NCBI RefSeq assembly: GCF_030063475.1
Contig: NZ_JASIRT010000033.1
Location: forward strand, 1-55,165
Source of the DNA: Roseomonas sp. E05
GTDB lineage: Bacteria > Pseudomonadota > Alphaproteobacteria > Acetobacterales > Acetobacteraceae
Direction: 5' to 3'
Length of the DNA: 55,165 nt
The notes below the pieces were generated by a model. It made no database searches. It saw only the letters and a list, made by a program, of their open reading frames with translations, and was not told where the DNA came from. Below, in pieces: positions 17,645 to 28,254 of this stretch. A program made the position numbers and the translations under genes. Position 1 is the first letter of the stretch. Every line of letters begins with the position of its first letter.

Positions 17645-18514
17645 TCAGACGTATTTCGGCAGGAAGTCGTGCACCGCCTGGGCGATGTCGGGCCGCTGCA
17701 GCGCGAAGGCGATCTGCGCCTCCAGGAAGCCCACCTTATCGCCGCAGTCGAAGCGCCGGCCCTCGTAGCGCAGGCCGTGGAAGGGCTGCCTGCCGATCAG
17801 CTTGGCCATGGCATCGGTGAGCTGAACCTCGCCGCCGGCACCCTTCTCCATCTTGGAGAGGTGCTCCAGCACCTCCGGCATCAGCACGTAGCGGCCAATG
17901 ACGGTGAGGTTGGAGGGCGCATCCTCCGGCTTTGGCTTCTCGACCAGGCCCTTCACCGAGACCAGCCGGCCCTTGTCCTCCGCGATGTCCAGCACGCCGT
18001 ACTTGTTGACGCGCTCCATCGGCACCTCCTCGACGGCGACGACGTTGCCGCCGGTCTCGTGATAGGCCTCGGCGAGCTGCTGCGTGCAGGGGGTCTTGCA
18101 CAGCATCAGGTCGTCCGGCAGCAGGATGGCGAAGGGGTCGTCGCCGATGAAGGCGCGGGCGCACCAGATGGCGTGGCCCAGGCCCATCGGGATCTGCTGG
18201 CGCACCGTGGTGATGCTGCCGGGCAGCGAGGCCTGCCGCCGCAGGTCGTCCAGGATATCCTGCTTGCCGCGCTCCTCCAGCGTCCGCTCCAGCTCGTAGG
18301 CCACGTCGAAATGCTCGACGATGGCGGTCTTGCCGCGGCCGGTGACGAAGCAGAACTGGTCGATGCCCGCCGCGCGGGCCTCCTCGACGGCGTACTGGAT
18401 CAGCGGCTTGTCGACGATCGGCAGCATCTCCTTGGCCATGGCCTTGGTGGCCGGCAGGAAGCGCGTTCCCAGCCCGGCGACCGGAAGCACGGCTTTCTTC
18501 AGCGGTTTCGTCAC
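17645..18514 (-). CDS. galU: UTP-glucose-1-phosphate uridylyltransferase
   Basis: The 289-residue enzyme makes UDP-glucose from UTP and glucose 1-phosphate. The nucleotide-binding start VLPVAGLGTRFLPATK and the downstream AKEMLPIVDKPLIQY are diagnostic. Further family motifs are EKPKPEDAPSNL and GEVQLTDAM. The GTG at 18514 follows GGAGGAGCC at good spacing. It heads the galU-ugd-phosphomannomutase operon and is separated from the upstream J-domain gene by about 140 bases, where its promoter should lie. Confidence 0.96.
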   Translation of the reverse strand: MTKPLKKAVLPVAGLGTRFLPATKAMAKEMLPIVDKPLIQYAVEEARAAGIDQFCFVTGRGKTAIVEHFDVAYELERTLEERGKQDILDDLRRQASLPGSITTVRQQIPMGLGHAIWCARAFIGDDPFAILLPDDLMLCKTPCTQQLAEAYHETGGNVVAVEEVPMERVNKYGVLDIAEDKGRLVSVKGLVEKPKPEDAPSNLTVIGRYVLMPEVLEHLSKMEKGAGGEVQLTDAMAKLIGRQPFHGLRYEGRRFDCGDKVGFLEAQIAFALQRPDIAQAVHDFLPKYV

Positions 18515-18654
18515 GCAGGGCTCCTCCAAGTCTCGAAACGGCGTCCAGCGCACTCCGCCACGCGGAGGCGGCAGAAAAAAGGCTTTCTTCGCGGAAGCAT
18601 TGCCACGAGGGCACCGTCACGGCAATTGATCCGCAGATAGCTTCTTGATGAACT

Positions 18655-19332
18655 TCAGCGCAGCAGGACGTCGCGCGCCCGGTTCAGGCGGGCCGCCTGT
18701 TCGGCCGAGCCGCCGTGGTCCGGGTGTGCCTGCCGCATCAGCCGGCGGTGCGCCGCGCGGATCTCCGCCGTGCTGGCGCCCTCCCGCAGTCCCAGCACCG
18801 CCAGGGCGGCGGCGCGGTCCATTGTCTCGCCGGCCGGCGCTGCGGCGGCCCGCCAGGCTGGATGGGCCCGCTCCAGCCAGGTCTCCAGCAGCGGCAGGCT
18901 TTCCGGGTCGTTCACGGCGCACTCGCTCCGCAGCGCCAGAAGATCCTCCAGGGGCATCTCGCCCAGTTCCCGCCCGGCCCAGCGACCCTGCCGGACCTGG
19001 CCGGAGAGCGCACCGCTTCCGAGGTCCAGGCGCATGGCGAGGCTGGCGGTTTCCACCGTGGTCTCCTGCGCGCCGCTCCCGGGGGCGCCGAAGCGCCGCG
19101 CGGCCCGCCAGCCCCGCCAGAGGCGCAGCGCCAGCGGCAGCAGTGGCAGGAGGGCGGGCAGGGCCTGGAGCAGCCGGCCGCCGCGCAGCAGCAGCAGGAA
19201 GGCGAGCACGCCGGCGATCGCCAGCAGCACCGCGCCGGTGCGCTTCACCTGCGCCACGCTGGCCGTCGCGAAGCCCCAGAGCAGCAGGGCCAGCAGGAGC
19301 AGCAGCGCCAGGCCGCCCAGCAGCCAGCTCAT
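18655..19332 (-). CDS. Membrane-anchored J-domain protein
   Basis: The 225-residue protein has two or three N-terminal membrane helices (about residues 3-25, 32-50 and 55-72), a cytoplasmic middle part and a C-terminal J domain. The HPD tripeptide that stimulates DnaK is at 203-205 (QAHPDHGG). The layout, with membrane anchor and extreme C-terminal J domain, is like TIM14/DjlA-type proteins rather than DnaJ. It follows the VWA gene by 10 bases, so the two are likely made together. The client is unknown. Confidence 0.82.
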   Translation of the reverse strand: MSWLLGGLALLLLLALLLWGFATASVAQVKRTGAVLLAIAGVLAFLLLLRGGRLLQALPALLPLLPLALRLWRGWRAARRFGAPGSGAQETTVETASLAMRLDLGSGALSGQVRQGRWAGRELGEMPLEDLLALRSECAVNDPESLPLLETWLERAHPAWRAAAAPAGETMDRAAALAVLGLREGASTAEIRAAHRRLMRQAHPDHGGSAEQAARLNRARDVLLR

Positions 19333-19342
19333 CGGCGCCGGG

Positions 19343-20044
19343 TCATCGCCCGGGGGCGGGAAGCTGCGCCATCAGCCCGCGCGCCGCCGCGCCGGGCAGG
19401 CGGGCGAGTGCCTCCCGCCCGCCGGCGGCGAAGATCGCGACGGCGCGCAGCAGCTCGCCGAGCGCGGCGGCGCTGCCCTCGTCCAGCGCACGGTGCGCGC
19501 CGCCGGACAGCCGAGCGATCTGCCGCAGCACTGCTCCGGCGGTGGCGTCATGCCCCTCCTGGAAGGCGAAGACCGGCGTGCCGCGCAGGCCGAGCTGGCC
19601 CGCCGCGTGGCAGAGCGGGTCCGGCGCCTCCTCCACCGCGTCGCCCACGAAGACCAGGGCGGCGACCCGCTCGCGCGCCGTCTCGGCCAGGGCATGGGCG
19701 AGCACCTTGCCGATCTGCGTGCGGCCGCCGAGGCAGGTGACGCCGGTCATGCGCCGCGCCAGCTCGGTGCCGTCGGTGAGGAAGGGGGTGGCGGCGAACT
19801 CGCCATAGCCCCGGTAATAGGCGAGCTGCACCGCGAGCCCGCCATGCGCGGCGGCGGCCTGGAACATCTCGGCCTGCAGGTGGCAGGCGCGGTCCCAGCT
19901 CGGCTGGCGGCTGGCCGTGGCGTCGATGGCGAAAACCAGCCGGCCGGGGCGGTGCACGCCCGCTTTCACCGCCGGCAGGCTCTCCACCTGCTTCAGGAAG
20001 GCGGCGACGGCGGCCGAGGCAGGACGGTCGGGGAGGTTCGCCAT
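19343..20044 (-). CDS. VWA domain-containing protein
   Basis: The 233-residue cytoplasmic protein is almost entirely a von Willebrand A domain. The metal site begins with DATAS (Asp41, Thr43, Ser45) in LVFAIDATAS, and an ALVFVGDAVEE strand matches the last metal-binding element. No signal peptide or membrane helix is seen. The ATG at 20044 was preferred over 20092 because it gives a normal domain start. It lies 70 bases after the malic enzyme and 10 before the J-domain gene, suggesting it works with the latter; its ligand is unknown. Confidence 0.78.
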   Translation of the reverse strand: MANLPDRPASAAVAAFLKQVESLPAVKAGVHRPGRLVFAIDATASRQPSWDRACHLQAEMFQAAAAHGGLAVQLAYYRGYGEFAATPFLTDGTELARRMTGVTCLGGRTQIGKVLAHALAETARERVAALVFVGDAVEEAPDPLCHAAGQLGLRGTPVFAFQEGHDATAGAVLRQIARLSGGAHRALDEGSAAALGELLRAVAIFAAGGREALARLPGAAARGLMAQLPAPGR

Positions 20045-20114
20045 GCCCTGCAAGATGGCGAGGCGCCCCCGCCCGAGGCAAGGCTCGGGCAAGGGGATTT
20101 TCGCGCCGGGACGG

Positions 20115-22376
<2,262 letters not shown>

Positions 22377-22466
22377 TGGCACCTCCGGGCCCCGGACGAT
22401 GACGGAGCCGGCGTCTGGTCACAAGGACCGGGACCGGATGGCAAGCGGGGCGAGTGATTGGGAAAA

Positions 22467-22549
22467 TGCGGTCGAGAAGATTCGAACTTCCACGGGGTTG
22501 CCCCCACCAGCACCTCAAGCTGACGCGTCTACCATTCCGCCACGACCGC
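22467..22549 (-). tRNA. tRNA-Leu (anticodon GAG)
   Basis: On the minus strand GCGGTCG at the 5' end pairs with CGACCGC near the 3' end, with discriminator A. The anticodon arm has stem CAGC/GCTG around loop TTGAGGT, giving anticodon GAG (22514-22516). The T-arm contains GTTCGAATC and there is a long variable arm, as expected for tRNA-Leu. The CCA end is not encoded. Length is 83 nt. Confidence 0.95.
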
Positions 22550-22624
22550 ACGTGGTTAAAGTATCAGACAGGGCCGGGCGTATAGCCGATGATCTCAGAG
22601 ACAGCAACAACCCCAGCGGCGTTT

Positions 22625-23287
22625 ATGACGGATATTTCTTCTTCCCCCGAATGGCGGGTGGCCGAGGGCCTGACCGACTACCCCGTGGCCCTGGCGGAAA
22701 TGCAGGCCCACGCGGCGGCGATCCGCGCCGAGGGCGCGCCCGAGCGGCTCTGGCTGGTGGAGCATCCGCCGACCTACACCGCCGGCACCTCTTCCACCCC
22801 CGAGGGCCTGGTGGACCCCCGATTCCCCGTCTATGCCGCCGGACGGGGCGGGCAGTGGACCTATCACGGGCCGGGTCAGCGCACCGCCTATGTGATGCTC
22901 GACCTCACCCGGCCGCACGGCACCGTGCCGGCGCGTGACATCCGCGCCTATGTGCACGGGCTGGAAGAGTGGATCATCCGCGCGCTGGACCGCTTCAACG
23001 TGAAGGGGGAGCGGCGCGAGGGGCGCGTCGGCATCTGGGTCGCCGATGGCGCGAGCGGGCGGGAGGACAAGATCGCCGCCATCGGGGTGCGGGTCACGCG
23101 CTGGGTGAGCTGGCACGGCATCGCGCTGAACGTCGAGCCGGACCTTTCCCACTTCACCGGCATCGTCCCCTGCGGCATCCGGCAGCACGGCGTCACCAGC
23201 CTCTGGGCGCTCGGCATCACGGCGACGATGGAGGAGGTGGACAGCGCCCTGAAGGCGGCCTGGGGCGAGGTGTTCGGGGCAGGCTGA
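22625..23287 (+). CDS. lipB: Lipoyl(octanoyl) transferase LipB
   Basis: The enzyme moves octanoyl groups from acyl carrier protein to lipoyl domains of 2-oxoacid dehydrogenases and GcvH. Family motifs are [13 protein letters not shown], the [11 protein letters not shown] segment, the catalytic lysine region [11 protein letters not shown] and the catalytic cysteine in FTGIVPCGI. The ATG at 22625 gives 220 residues with a usual N-terminus; ATG 22589 would add 12 residues. Neither has a clear ribosome binding site. Confidence 0.93.
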   Translation: MTDISSSPEWRVAEGLTDYPVALAEMQAHAAAIRAEGAPERLWLVEHPPTYTAGTSSTPEGLVDPRFPVYAAGRGGQWTYHGPGQRTAYVMLDLTRPHGTVPARDIRAYVHGLEEWIIRALDRFNVKGERREGRVGIWVADGASGREDKIAAIGVRVTRWVSWHGIALNVEPDLSHFTGIVPCGIRQHGVTSLWALGITATMEEVDSALKAAWGEVFGAG

Positions 23288-23466
23288 AGAGGCCGGAGGA
23301 GGGGAGGCGGGCGGCACGGGGCGCCTGGCCCTTCCACCGGGGGGCGCAACGCGCTGTGATCGGAAAAGCCGTTCCTGACCGCGGCGCCTGGCCGCATCCT
23401 CCGCCGTTGCGTTGCGGCGGGCGGCGCCTCATGCGATCATCATACGAATTGGAGGAAGGAACCGGA

Positions 23467-23514
23467 ATGCGTCGCTCCCCTGTGCCGAACCCCCGCCGGT
23501 GTCCTGCGCTGTGA
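23467..23514 (+). CDS. Possible 15-codon leader peptide before the Ldh-family gene
   Basis: The best ribosome binding site here (GGAGGAAGG, 23451-23459) is followed by ATG 23467, which opens the short frame MRRSPVPNPRRCPAL. Its TGA stop overlaps the GTG start of the dehydrogenase (GTGA, 23511-23514). Translation of the leader could hand ribosomes to the dehydrogenase. A chance small frame cannot be excluded. Confidence 0.4.
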   Translation: MRRSPVPNPRRCPAL

Positions 23515-24593
23515 GCGCCGCCCAGGAACAGCGGCCGCGCTACGCCGCCTCCGCCCTTCGGGAAGTCGCCGCCGCCCTCTTCCAGGCGCACGGCACGCCC
23601 GCCGGCAAGGCGGCGGTGATGGCGGAGGTGCTGGTTGAGTCGGACCTGATGGGGCATGTCACCCATGGCCTCGGCCTGCTGCCGCGCTACCTCGACGAGA
23701 TCGACGCCGGGCTGATGCGGGTCGAGGGCGAGCCGGAGATCATCGCCGACCGCGGCGCCTGCGCCACCTGGGATGGCCGTGGCCTGCCCGGCGGCTGGCT
23801 GACCATGAAGGCGCTGGACCTGGCAACGGAGCGGGCGCGGGTGCATGGCACCTGCACCATCGCCATCGGCAACAGCCACCATATCGGCTGTCTGGCGGTC
23901 TATCCGGCGCGCGCCGCGGCGGCAGGGATGGTGTGCGTGCTGCACAGCAGCGCCCCCGGCACCGCCAGCGTCGCCCCCTTCGGCGCGCGGCAGGCGGTGC
24001 TCTCGCCGGACCCGGTCTCGGTCGGCTACCCGACGGGCCCGGCGGGGGCAGACCTGCCGGTGGTGACCGATATCAGCGCCTCCATCACCACCAACAACAT
24101 GAGCCAGCGGCTCACCCGCCTCGGCCAGCGCTTCCCGCATCCGTGGCTGCTGGATGCCGAGGGCAACCCCTCGGACGACCCCTCGCTCATCGGCAAGGGC
24201 GGCACCATCCTGCCGGCCGGCGGGCTGGACCATGGCCAGAAGGGCTATGCCATGGCGCTGGCCACCGAGGCGCTGACCCAGGGGCTCTCCGGCCATGGGC
24301 GGGCGGACAAGCCCTCCGGCATGATGGCCAGCGTGTTCCTGCAGGTGCTCGACCCGGCGGCCTTCGCCGGGCTTGAGGCCTTCACCCGGCAGACCGGCCA
24401 CACCGCCGCCGCCTGCCGCGCCGCGGCGCCGCGCCCGGGCCAGCCGCCGGTCCGCCTGCCCGGCGAACGCGGGCTGAAGCTGCGGGAGGAGGCGCTCGCG
24501 CGGGGCGTTCCGCTCGCCGAAGGCATCATGGCCGCGCTGCAACCGCGCGCCGAGCGCCATGGCATTCCCCTGCCCGGGCCGCTCGGCCACTGA
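23511..24593 (+). CDS. Ldh-family NAD(P)-dependent malate/L-lactate-type dehydrogenase
   Basis: The 360-residue protein is of the LDH2/MDH2 family, which reduces or oxidises 2-keto/2-hydroxy acids, ureidoglycolate or cyclic imino acids. Family marks are SDLMGHVTHGLGLLPRYL, GNSHHIGCLAVYPARAA, and the DISASITTNN and GYAMALATEAL regions. The GTG at 23511 gives a normal N-terminus and overlaps the stop of a possible leader peptide. The UxaA-type dehydratase starts 25 bases later, so both probably act on one sugar-acid or hydroxy-acid substrate. Confidence 0.85.
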   Translation: MSAAQEQRPRYAASALREVAAALFQAHGTPAGKAAVMAEVLVESDLMGHVTHGLGLLPRYLDEIDAGLMRVEGEPEIIADRGACATWDGRGLPGGWLTMKALDLATERARVHGTCTIAIGNSHHIGCLAVYPARAAAAGMVCVLHSSAPGTASVAPFGARQAVLSPDPVSVGYPTGPAGADLPVVTDISASITTNNMSQRLTRLGQRFPHPWLLDAEGNPSDDPSLIGKGGTILPAGGLDHGQKGYAMALATEALTQGLSGHGRADKPSGMMASVFLQVLDPAAFAGLEAFTRQTGHTAAACRAAAPRPGQPPVRLPGERGLKLREEALARGVPLAEGIMAALQPRAERHGIPLPGPLGH

Positions 24594-24618
24594 CAACGTC
24601 CAAGGAATCCCTGCCGCC

Positions 24619-26172
24619 ATGTCGATCATCGACCTTTCCGCCAAGCGCCTGAACGGCCCCGTGATCCGCCTGCACCCCAATGACAACGTGGTGGTGGCGC
24701 GGATCCCCGTGGAGCCGGGCACCTCGATCCCCGGCGAGAACATCGTCGCGCGGGAGGCGGTGCAGCCGGGCTACAAGATCGCCACCCGGCACCTGCGCAA
24801 GGGCGAGCCGATCCTGAAGTACAACGTGACGATCGGCTTCGCGGCGGACGACATGCCGGCCGGCACCATGCTGCACGGCCACAACATCGCCTTCACCGAG
24901 TTCGACCGCGACTACGCCATCGGCGCCGACTACGAGCCGCTCGCCATGGTGCCGCCGGAAGAGCGCGCCACCTTCATGGGTATCAAGCGCCCCGACGGGC
25001 GCGTGGCGACGCGCAACTACATCGGCATCGTCTCGACGGTGAACTGCTCGGCGACGGTGGTGCAGAGCATCGCCGACCACTTCACCGCCGAGCGGCTGGC
25101 GGAGTACCCGAACGTGGACGGCGTGGCCGCCTTCACGCACCAGACGGGCTGCGGCATGGAGCTTTCCGGCGAGCCGATGCAGCTGCTGCGGCGGACGCTG
25201 GCCGGCTATATCCGCCACCCCAACATCGCCGGCGTGCTGGTGATCGGGCTGGGCTGCGAGCGCAACCAGATCGCCGGGCTGATGGCCGAGCAGGGGCTGC
25301 AGGGCGGCCCGCACCTGCGCCACTACAGCATGCAGGAGATGGGCGGCACCCGGAAGAGCATCGAGGCCGGCATCGCCATGGTGAAGGAGATGCTGGCCGA
25401 GGCCAACGCCGTGACGCGCGAGCCCTGCTCGGCCGAGCACATCATGGTGGGCCTGCAATGTGGCGGCTCGGACGGCTTCTCCTCGATCACCGCCAACCCG
25501 GCGCTCGGCCATGCCATGGACATCCTGACCCGGCATGGCGGCACGGCCATCCTCTCCGAGACGCCGGAGATCTACGGCGTGGAGCACACGCTGACGCGGC
25601 GCGCCGCCCGTCCTGATGTGGCGGAGAAGCTGATCGAGCGCATCCGCTGGTGGAAGGACGAGTACGCAGTCGGGCGCGACACGCAGATCAACGGCGTGGT
25701 CAGCCCAGGCAACCAGGCGGGCGGGTTGGCCAACATCTTCGAGAAGTCGCTCGGCGCCTCGATGAAGGGCGGCACCGGGCCACTGATGGACGTCTTCAAG
25801 TATGCTGAGCCGGTGACGACGAAGGGCTTCGTCTTCATGGACAGCCCGGGCTTCGACCCGGTTTCCGCCACCGGGCAGATCGCCGGCGGCGCCAACGTCA
25901 TCTGCTTCACCACCGGGCGCGGCTCGATGTTCGGCTCCAAGCCGGTGCCCTCGATCAAGCTGGCCACCAACACCCCCATGTACCGCCGCCTGGAGGAGGA
26001 CATGGACATCAACTGCGGGGAGATCCTGGACGGCACGGCCAGCCTGCAGGAGATGGGTCAGCGCATCTTCGAGCACATCCTGCGCATCGCCTCGGGCGAG
26101 CAGACCAAGAGCGAGGACCTCGGCGTGGGCAGGCACGAATTCGCGCCGTGGATCATCGGCATCACCGGCTGA
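24619..26172 (+). CDS. UxaA-family altronate/galactarate-type dehydratase
   Basis: The 517-residue protein contains an N-terminal SAF domain (about residues 14-90) and the large UxaA C-terminal domain, the full-length layout of altronate and galactarate dehydratases. The conserved cysteine motifs NCSATV, TGCGMEL, GLGCERNQ and LQCGGSDGFS fit metal binding. It should remove water from a sugar acid to give a 2-keto-3-deoxy acid. The ATG at 24619 is the natural start. It is the last gene of the plus-strand pair; the next genes converge on it. Confidence 0.88.
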   Translation: MSIIDLSAKRLNGPVIRLHPNDNVVVARIPVEPGTSIPGENIVAREAVQPGYKIATRHLRKGEPILKYNVTIGFAADDMPAGTMLHGHNIAFTEFDRDYAIGADYEPLAMVPPEERATFMGIKRPDGRVATRNYIGIVSTVNCSATVVQSIADHFTAERLAEYPNVDGVAAFTHQTGCGMELSGEPMQLLRRTLAGYIRHPNIAGVLVIGLGCERNQIAGLMAEQGLQGGPHLRHYSMQEMGGTRKSIEAGIAMVKEMLAEANAVTREPCSAEHIMVGLQCGGSDGFSSITANPALGHAMDILTRHGGTAILSETPEIYGVEHTLTRRAARPDVAEKLIERIRWWKDEYAVGRDTQINGVVSPGNQAGGLANIFEKSLGASMKGGTGPLMDVFKYAEPVTTKGFVFMDSPGFDPVSATGQIAGGANVICFTTGRGSMFGSKPVPSIKLATNTPMYRRLEEDMDINCGEILDGTASLQEMGQRIFEHILRIASGEQTKSEDLGVGRHEFAPWIIGITG

Positions 26173-26179
26173 CTTGCGG

Positions 26180-26243
26180 CGGGGTCCGGGGGGACACTGT
26201 CCCCCCGGCGGTGGGGGTCAGGGGGAGGCGGCGCCTCCCCCTG
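26180..26243. repeat. Two-hairpin GC-rich repeat, copy A
   Basis: The first hairpin is 26186-26208 (CCGGGGGGACA / TGTCCCCCCGG) and the second is 26220-26242 (AGGGGGAGGC / GCCTCCCCCT). A close copy in inverted orientation lies at 31328-31385. It sits at the convergent ends of the dehydratase and hydrolase genes and can act as a two-way terminator. The hydrolase stop and last codons lie inside the second hairpin. Confidence 0.7.
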
Positions 26244-26985
26244 GCAGCCCGCGCAGCGTTTCGACCAGCAGCGCGAGATCTTCCTCGCGTGCCAGCCGGT
26301 GATCGCCTTCCTTCACCAAGGTGATCCGCACATCCGGCGCTTCGAGCCGCTGGGCGATCTCGGGCGCGTATTGCCAGGGCACCTCGTTGTCGCGCATGCC
26401 CTGGAGGATGCGCACCGGCCCGTCGAAGGAAATCGGCGCGTTCAGGACGAGCTGGTTGCGCCCATCCTCGAACAGCTTGCGGGTCAGCGGCACGGGCGGG
26501 CCGTAGGGGCTTTCCACCAGCACCATGCCGTTGCGCAGGATGGCGGCGCGATGCTCTTCGGTCAGCGCCGGCCACATCAGCCGCTCGGTGAAGTCCGGCG
26601 CGGGGGCGATGCCGATGAAGCCCTGCACCCGCGCGGCCAGATGGCGCAGCAGCAGCAGCGAGATCCAGCCGCCCATCGAGGAGCCGACCAGCACCACCGG
26701 CCCGTCGGTCAGCGTCTCGATGACGGTGGCGGCGTCCATCGCCCATTCGCCGATGCAGCCCTCCTCGAAGCGGCCCTCGGAGGCGCCGTGGCCGGAATAA
26801 TCGAAGCGCAGGAAGGCGCGGCCCTCGGCGGCGCAGAAGTCGCGCAGGGCGGTGGCCTTGCTGCCCTCCATGTCCGAGCGGAAGCCGGTCAGGAAGACGG
26901 TGGTCGGCCCCCGCCCGGGCAGGCGCGCCCAGGCGAGGTGGGTGCCGTCGCCGCGGTCGAGGCGACCGGTTTCCTCGGCGTTCAT
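26218..26985 (-). CDS. Alpha/beta hydrolase
   Basis: This 255-residue protein has an alpha/beta hydrolase fold. The nucleophile elbow is GSSMGG (Ser103), with the strand VVLVG before it; the FLTGFRSDMEGSK and FDYSGHGASEG segments resemble ABHD10-like thioesterase/esterase proteins, and the catalytic His is likely in EGDHRL near residue 230. The ATG start overlaps the FAH-family stop by four bases. The last residues GGGAASP are encoded by the hairpin repeat and may be a recent replacement of the natural C-terminus. The substrate is unknown, perhaps a lactone or ester of the sugar acid handled by neighbours. Confidence 0.82.
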   Translation of the reverse strand: MNAEETGRLDRGDGTHLAWARLPGRGPTTVFLTGFRSDMEGSKATALRDFCAAEGRAFLRFDYSGHGASEGRFEEGCIGEWAMDAATVIETLTDGPVVLVGSSMGGWISLLLLRHLAARVQGFIGIAPAPDFTERLMWPALTEEHRAAILRNGMVLVESPYGPPVPLTRKLFEDGRNQLVLNAPISFDGPVRILQGMRDNEVPWQYAPEIAQRLEAPDVRITLVKEGDHRLAREEDLALLVETLRGLPGGGAASP

Positions 26986-28127
26986 GCGCGCGGCAGGCCG
27001 CGCTGCGCGAGGTTGCGCATCAGCGCGCCGATGCCGAAGCGCCAGGGCGGGCAGGAGTCGGTGCGGTCCACCGTGTTGACCAGGGCGCCGAGACGCTCGC
27101 TGGCGATGCTCACCACGTCGCCGATGTGGTGGGTGAAGCCCATGCCCGGCGCGTCGCGGTCCTTGGAGGGGGAGAAGGGCGTGCCGAGGAACAGCGCCAG
27201 CCCGTCCGGGTACTGGTGGTGCGGGTTGACGGCCTGGTCCACGATCTCGGTCGGGTCGCGGCTGATGGCGCCGACCCTGCCGCTTTCCTCCAGCCGGAAG
27301 CCCTCCGGCCCCTCGATGGTCAGGCGGATCTCGGCGGCGCGGATGTCCTCCAGGGTGAAGCCTTCGTCGAACAGGCGGATGGCCGGGCCGATGGCGCAGG
27401 CGGCGTTGTTGTCCTTGGCGCGGCCCAGCAGCAGGGCGGAGCGGCCCTCCACGTCGCGCAGGTTCACGTCGTTGCCGAGCGCGGCGCCGAGGATGCGGCC
27501 CTGCGCGTCGATCGCCAGCACCACCTCGGGCTCCGGGTTGTTCCAGGCGCTGGAGGGATGGATGCCGATGCGCGCGCCGCCGCCCACGGCGGAGAGCGGC
27601 TGGGCCTTGGTGAAGATCTCGGCGTCCGGCCCGATGCCGACCTCCAGGTACTGGCTCCACCAGCCGCGGGCGACCAGGTTCTCCTTCAGCGCCATGGCCT
27701 CGGGGCTGCCGGGGCGGAGCGCCGAAAGCTCGTCGCCGATGATGCCGCGCACCTCGGCGCGGATCGAATCCGCCTGGGTGGCGTCGCCGCGGCAGCGCTC
27801 CTCGATGACGCGCTCCAGCATGGAGCGGGCATAGGTCACGCCGCAGGCCTTCAGCGCCTGCAGGTCGAAGGGCGCCAGCAGCCGGGCGGGGCCGGTGCCG
27901 GCCAGCAGGGCCTCCACGTCAAGGGAGAGCGGCTCGCCGCGCGCGGCGATGGCGCCCAGCGGGTCCTCGGCGTTCAGCCAGACGCTGGCGGTGCCGAAGG
28001 CGGGCGTCATGTCGAAGGCGCGGCCCTTGGCGAGGGCGACCGCCTGCGGGCCCTCGGCACCCTCGATGCGGAGCGCGAAATGCCCCTCGCGCCAGTCCGC
28101 GGGCAGGGCGGTGGAGAGGGTGCTCAT
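26982..28127 (-). CDS. FAH-family 2-keto-3-deoxy sugar-acid dehydratase-like enzyme
   Basis: This 381-residue protein has the fumarylacetoacetate hydrolase fold in its C-terminal two thirds. The acidic metal-binding residues fall in NNPEPEVVLAID, and FTHHIGDVVSIASERLGALVN closes the domain. Length and C-terminal pattern (PPWRFGIGALMRNLA) resemble XylX-type 2-keto-3-deoxy-pentonate dehydratases. The ATG follows GGAGGAAACCCGC. It overlaps the hydrolase gene and is divergent from the ABC-transporter genes, so the shared 127-base spacer probably carries both promoters. Exact substrate is inferred. Confidence 0.82.
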   Translation of the reverse strand: MSTLSTALPADWREGHFALRIEGAEGPQAVALAKGRAFDMTPAFGTASVWLNAEDPLGAIAARGEPLSLDVEALLAGTGPARLLAPFDLQALKACGVTYARSMLERVIEERCRGDATQADSIRAEVRGIIGDELSALRPGSPEAMALKENLVARGWWSQYLEVGIGPDAEIFTKAQPLSAVGGGARIGIHPSSAWNNPEPEVVLAIDAQGRILGAALGNDVNLRDVEGRSALLLGRAKDNNAACAIGPAIRLFDEGFTLEDIRAAEIRLTIEGPEGFRLEESGRVGAISRDPTEIVDQAVNPHHQYPDGLALFLGTPFSPSKDRDAPGMGFTHHIGDVVSIASERLGALVNTVDRTDSCPPWRFGIGALMRNLAQRGLPRA

Positions 28128-28254
28128 GCGGGTTTCCTCCATTGCGACGTGTCCCTCCGTCCTAGCCCCAACCAATCCCGCTTGCCATCCGGCGCATGAG
28201 GATGGAAGCATAACGAAACAAGCCGGCGAAGCCCGGCGCTTGGGAGTGCAAACA

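Noticed and set aside
16325-18640. 771-residue plus-strand open frame
   Set aside because: It lies opposite ugd and galU, both of which have complete catalytic motifs on the minus strand; the frame has low-complexity composition and no motif.
28182-28210. TTGCCA and AAGCAT as promoter of the binding-protein gene
   Set aside because: Spacing is about 18 and the -10 match is poor; too weak to list, though a promoter must lie in this spacer.
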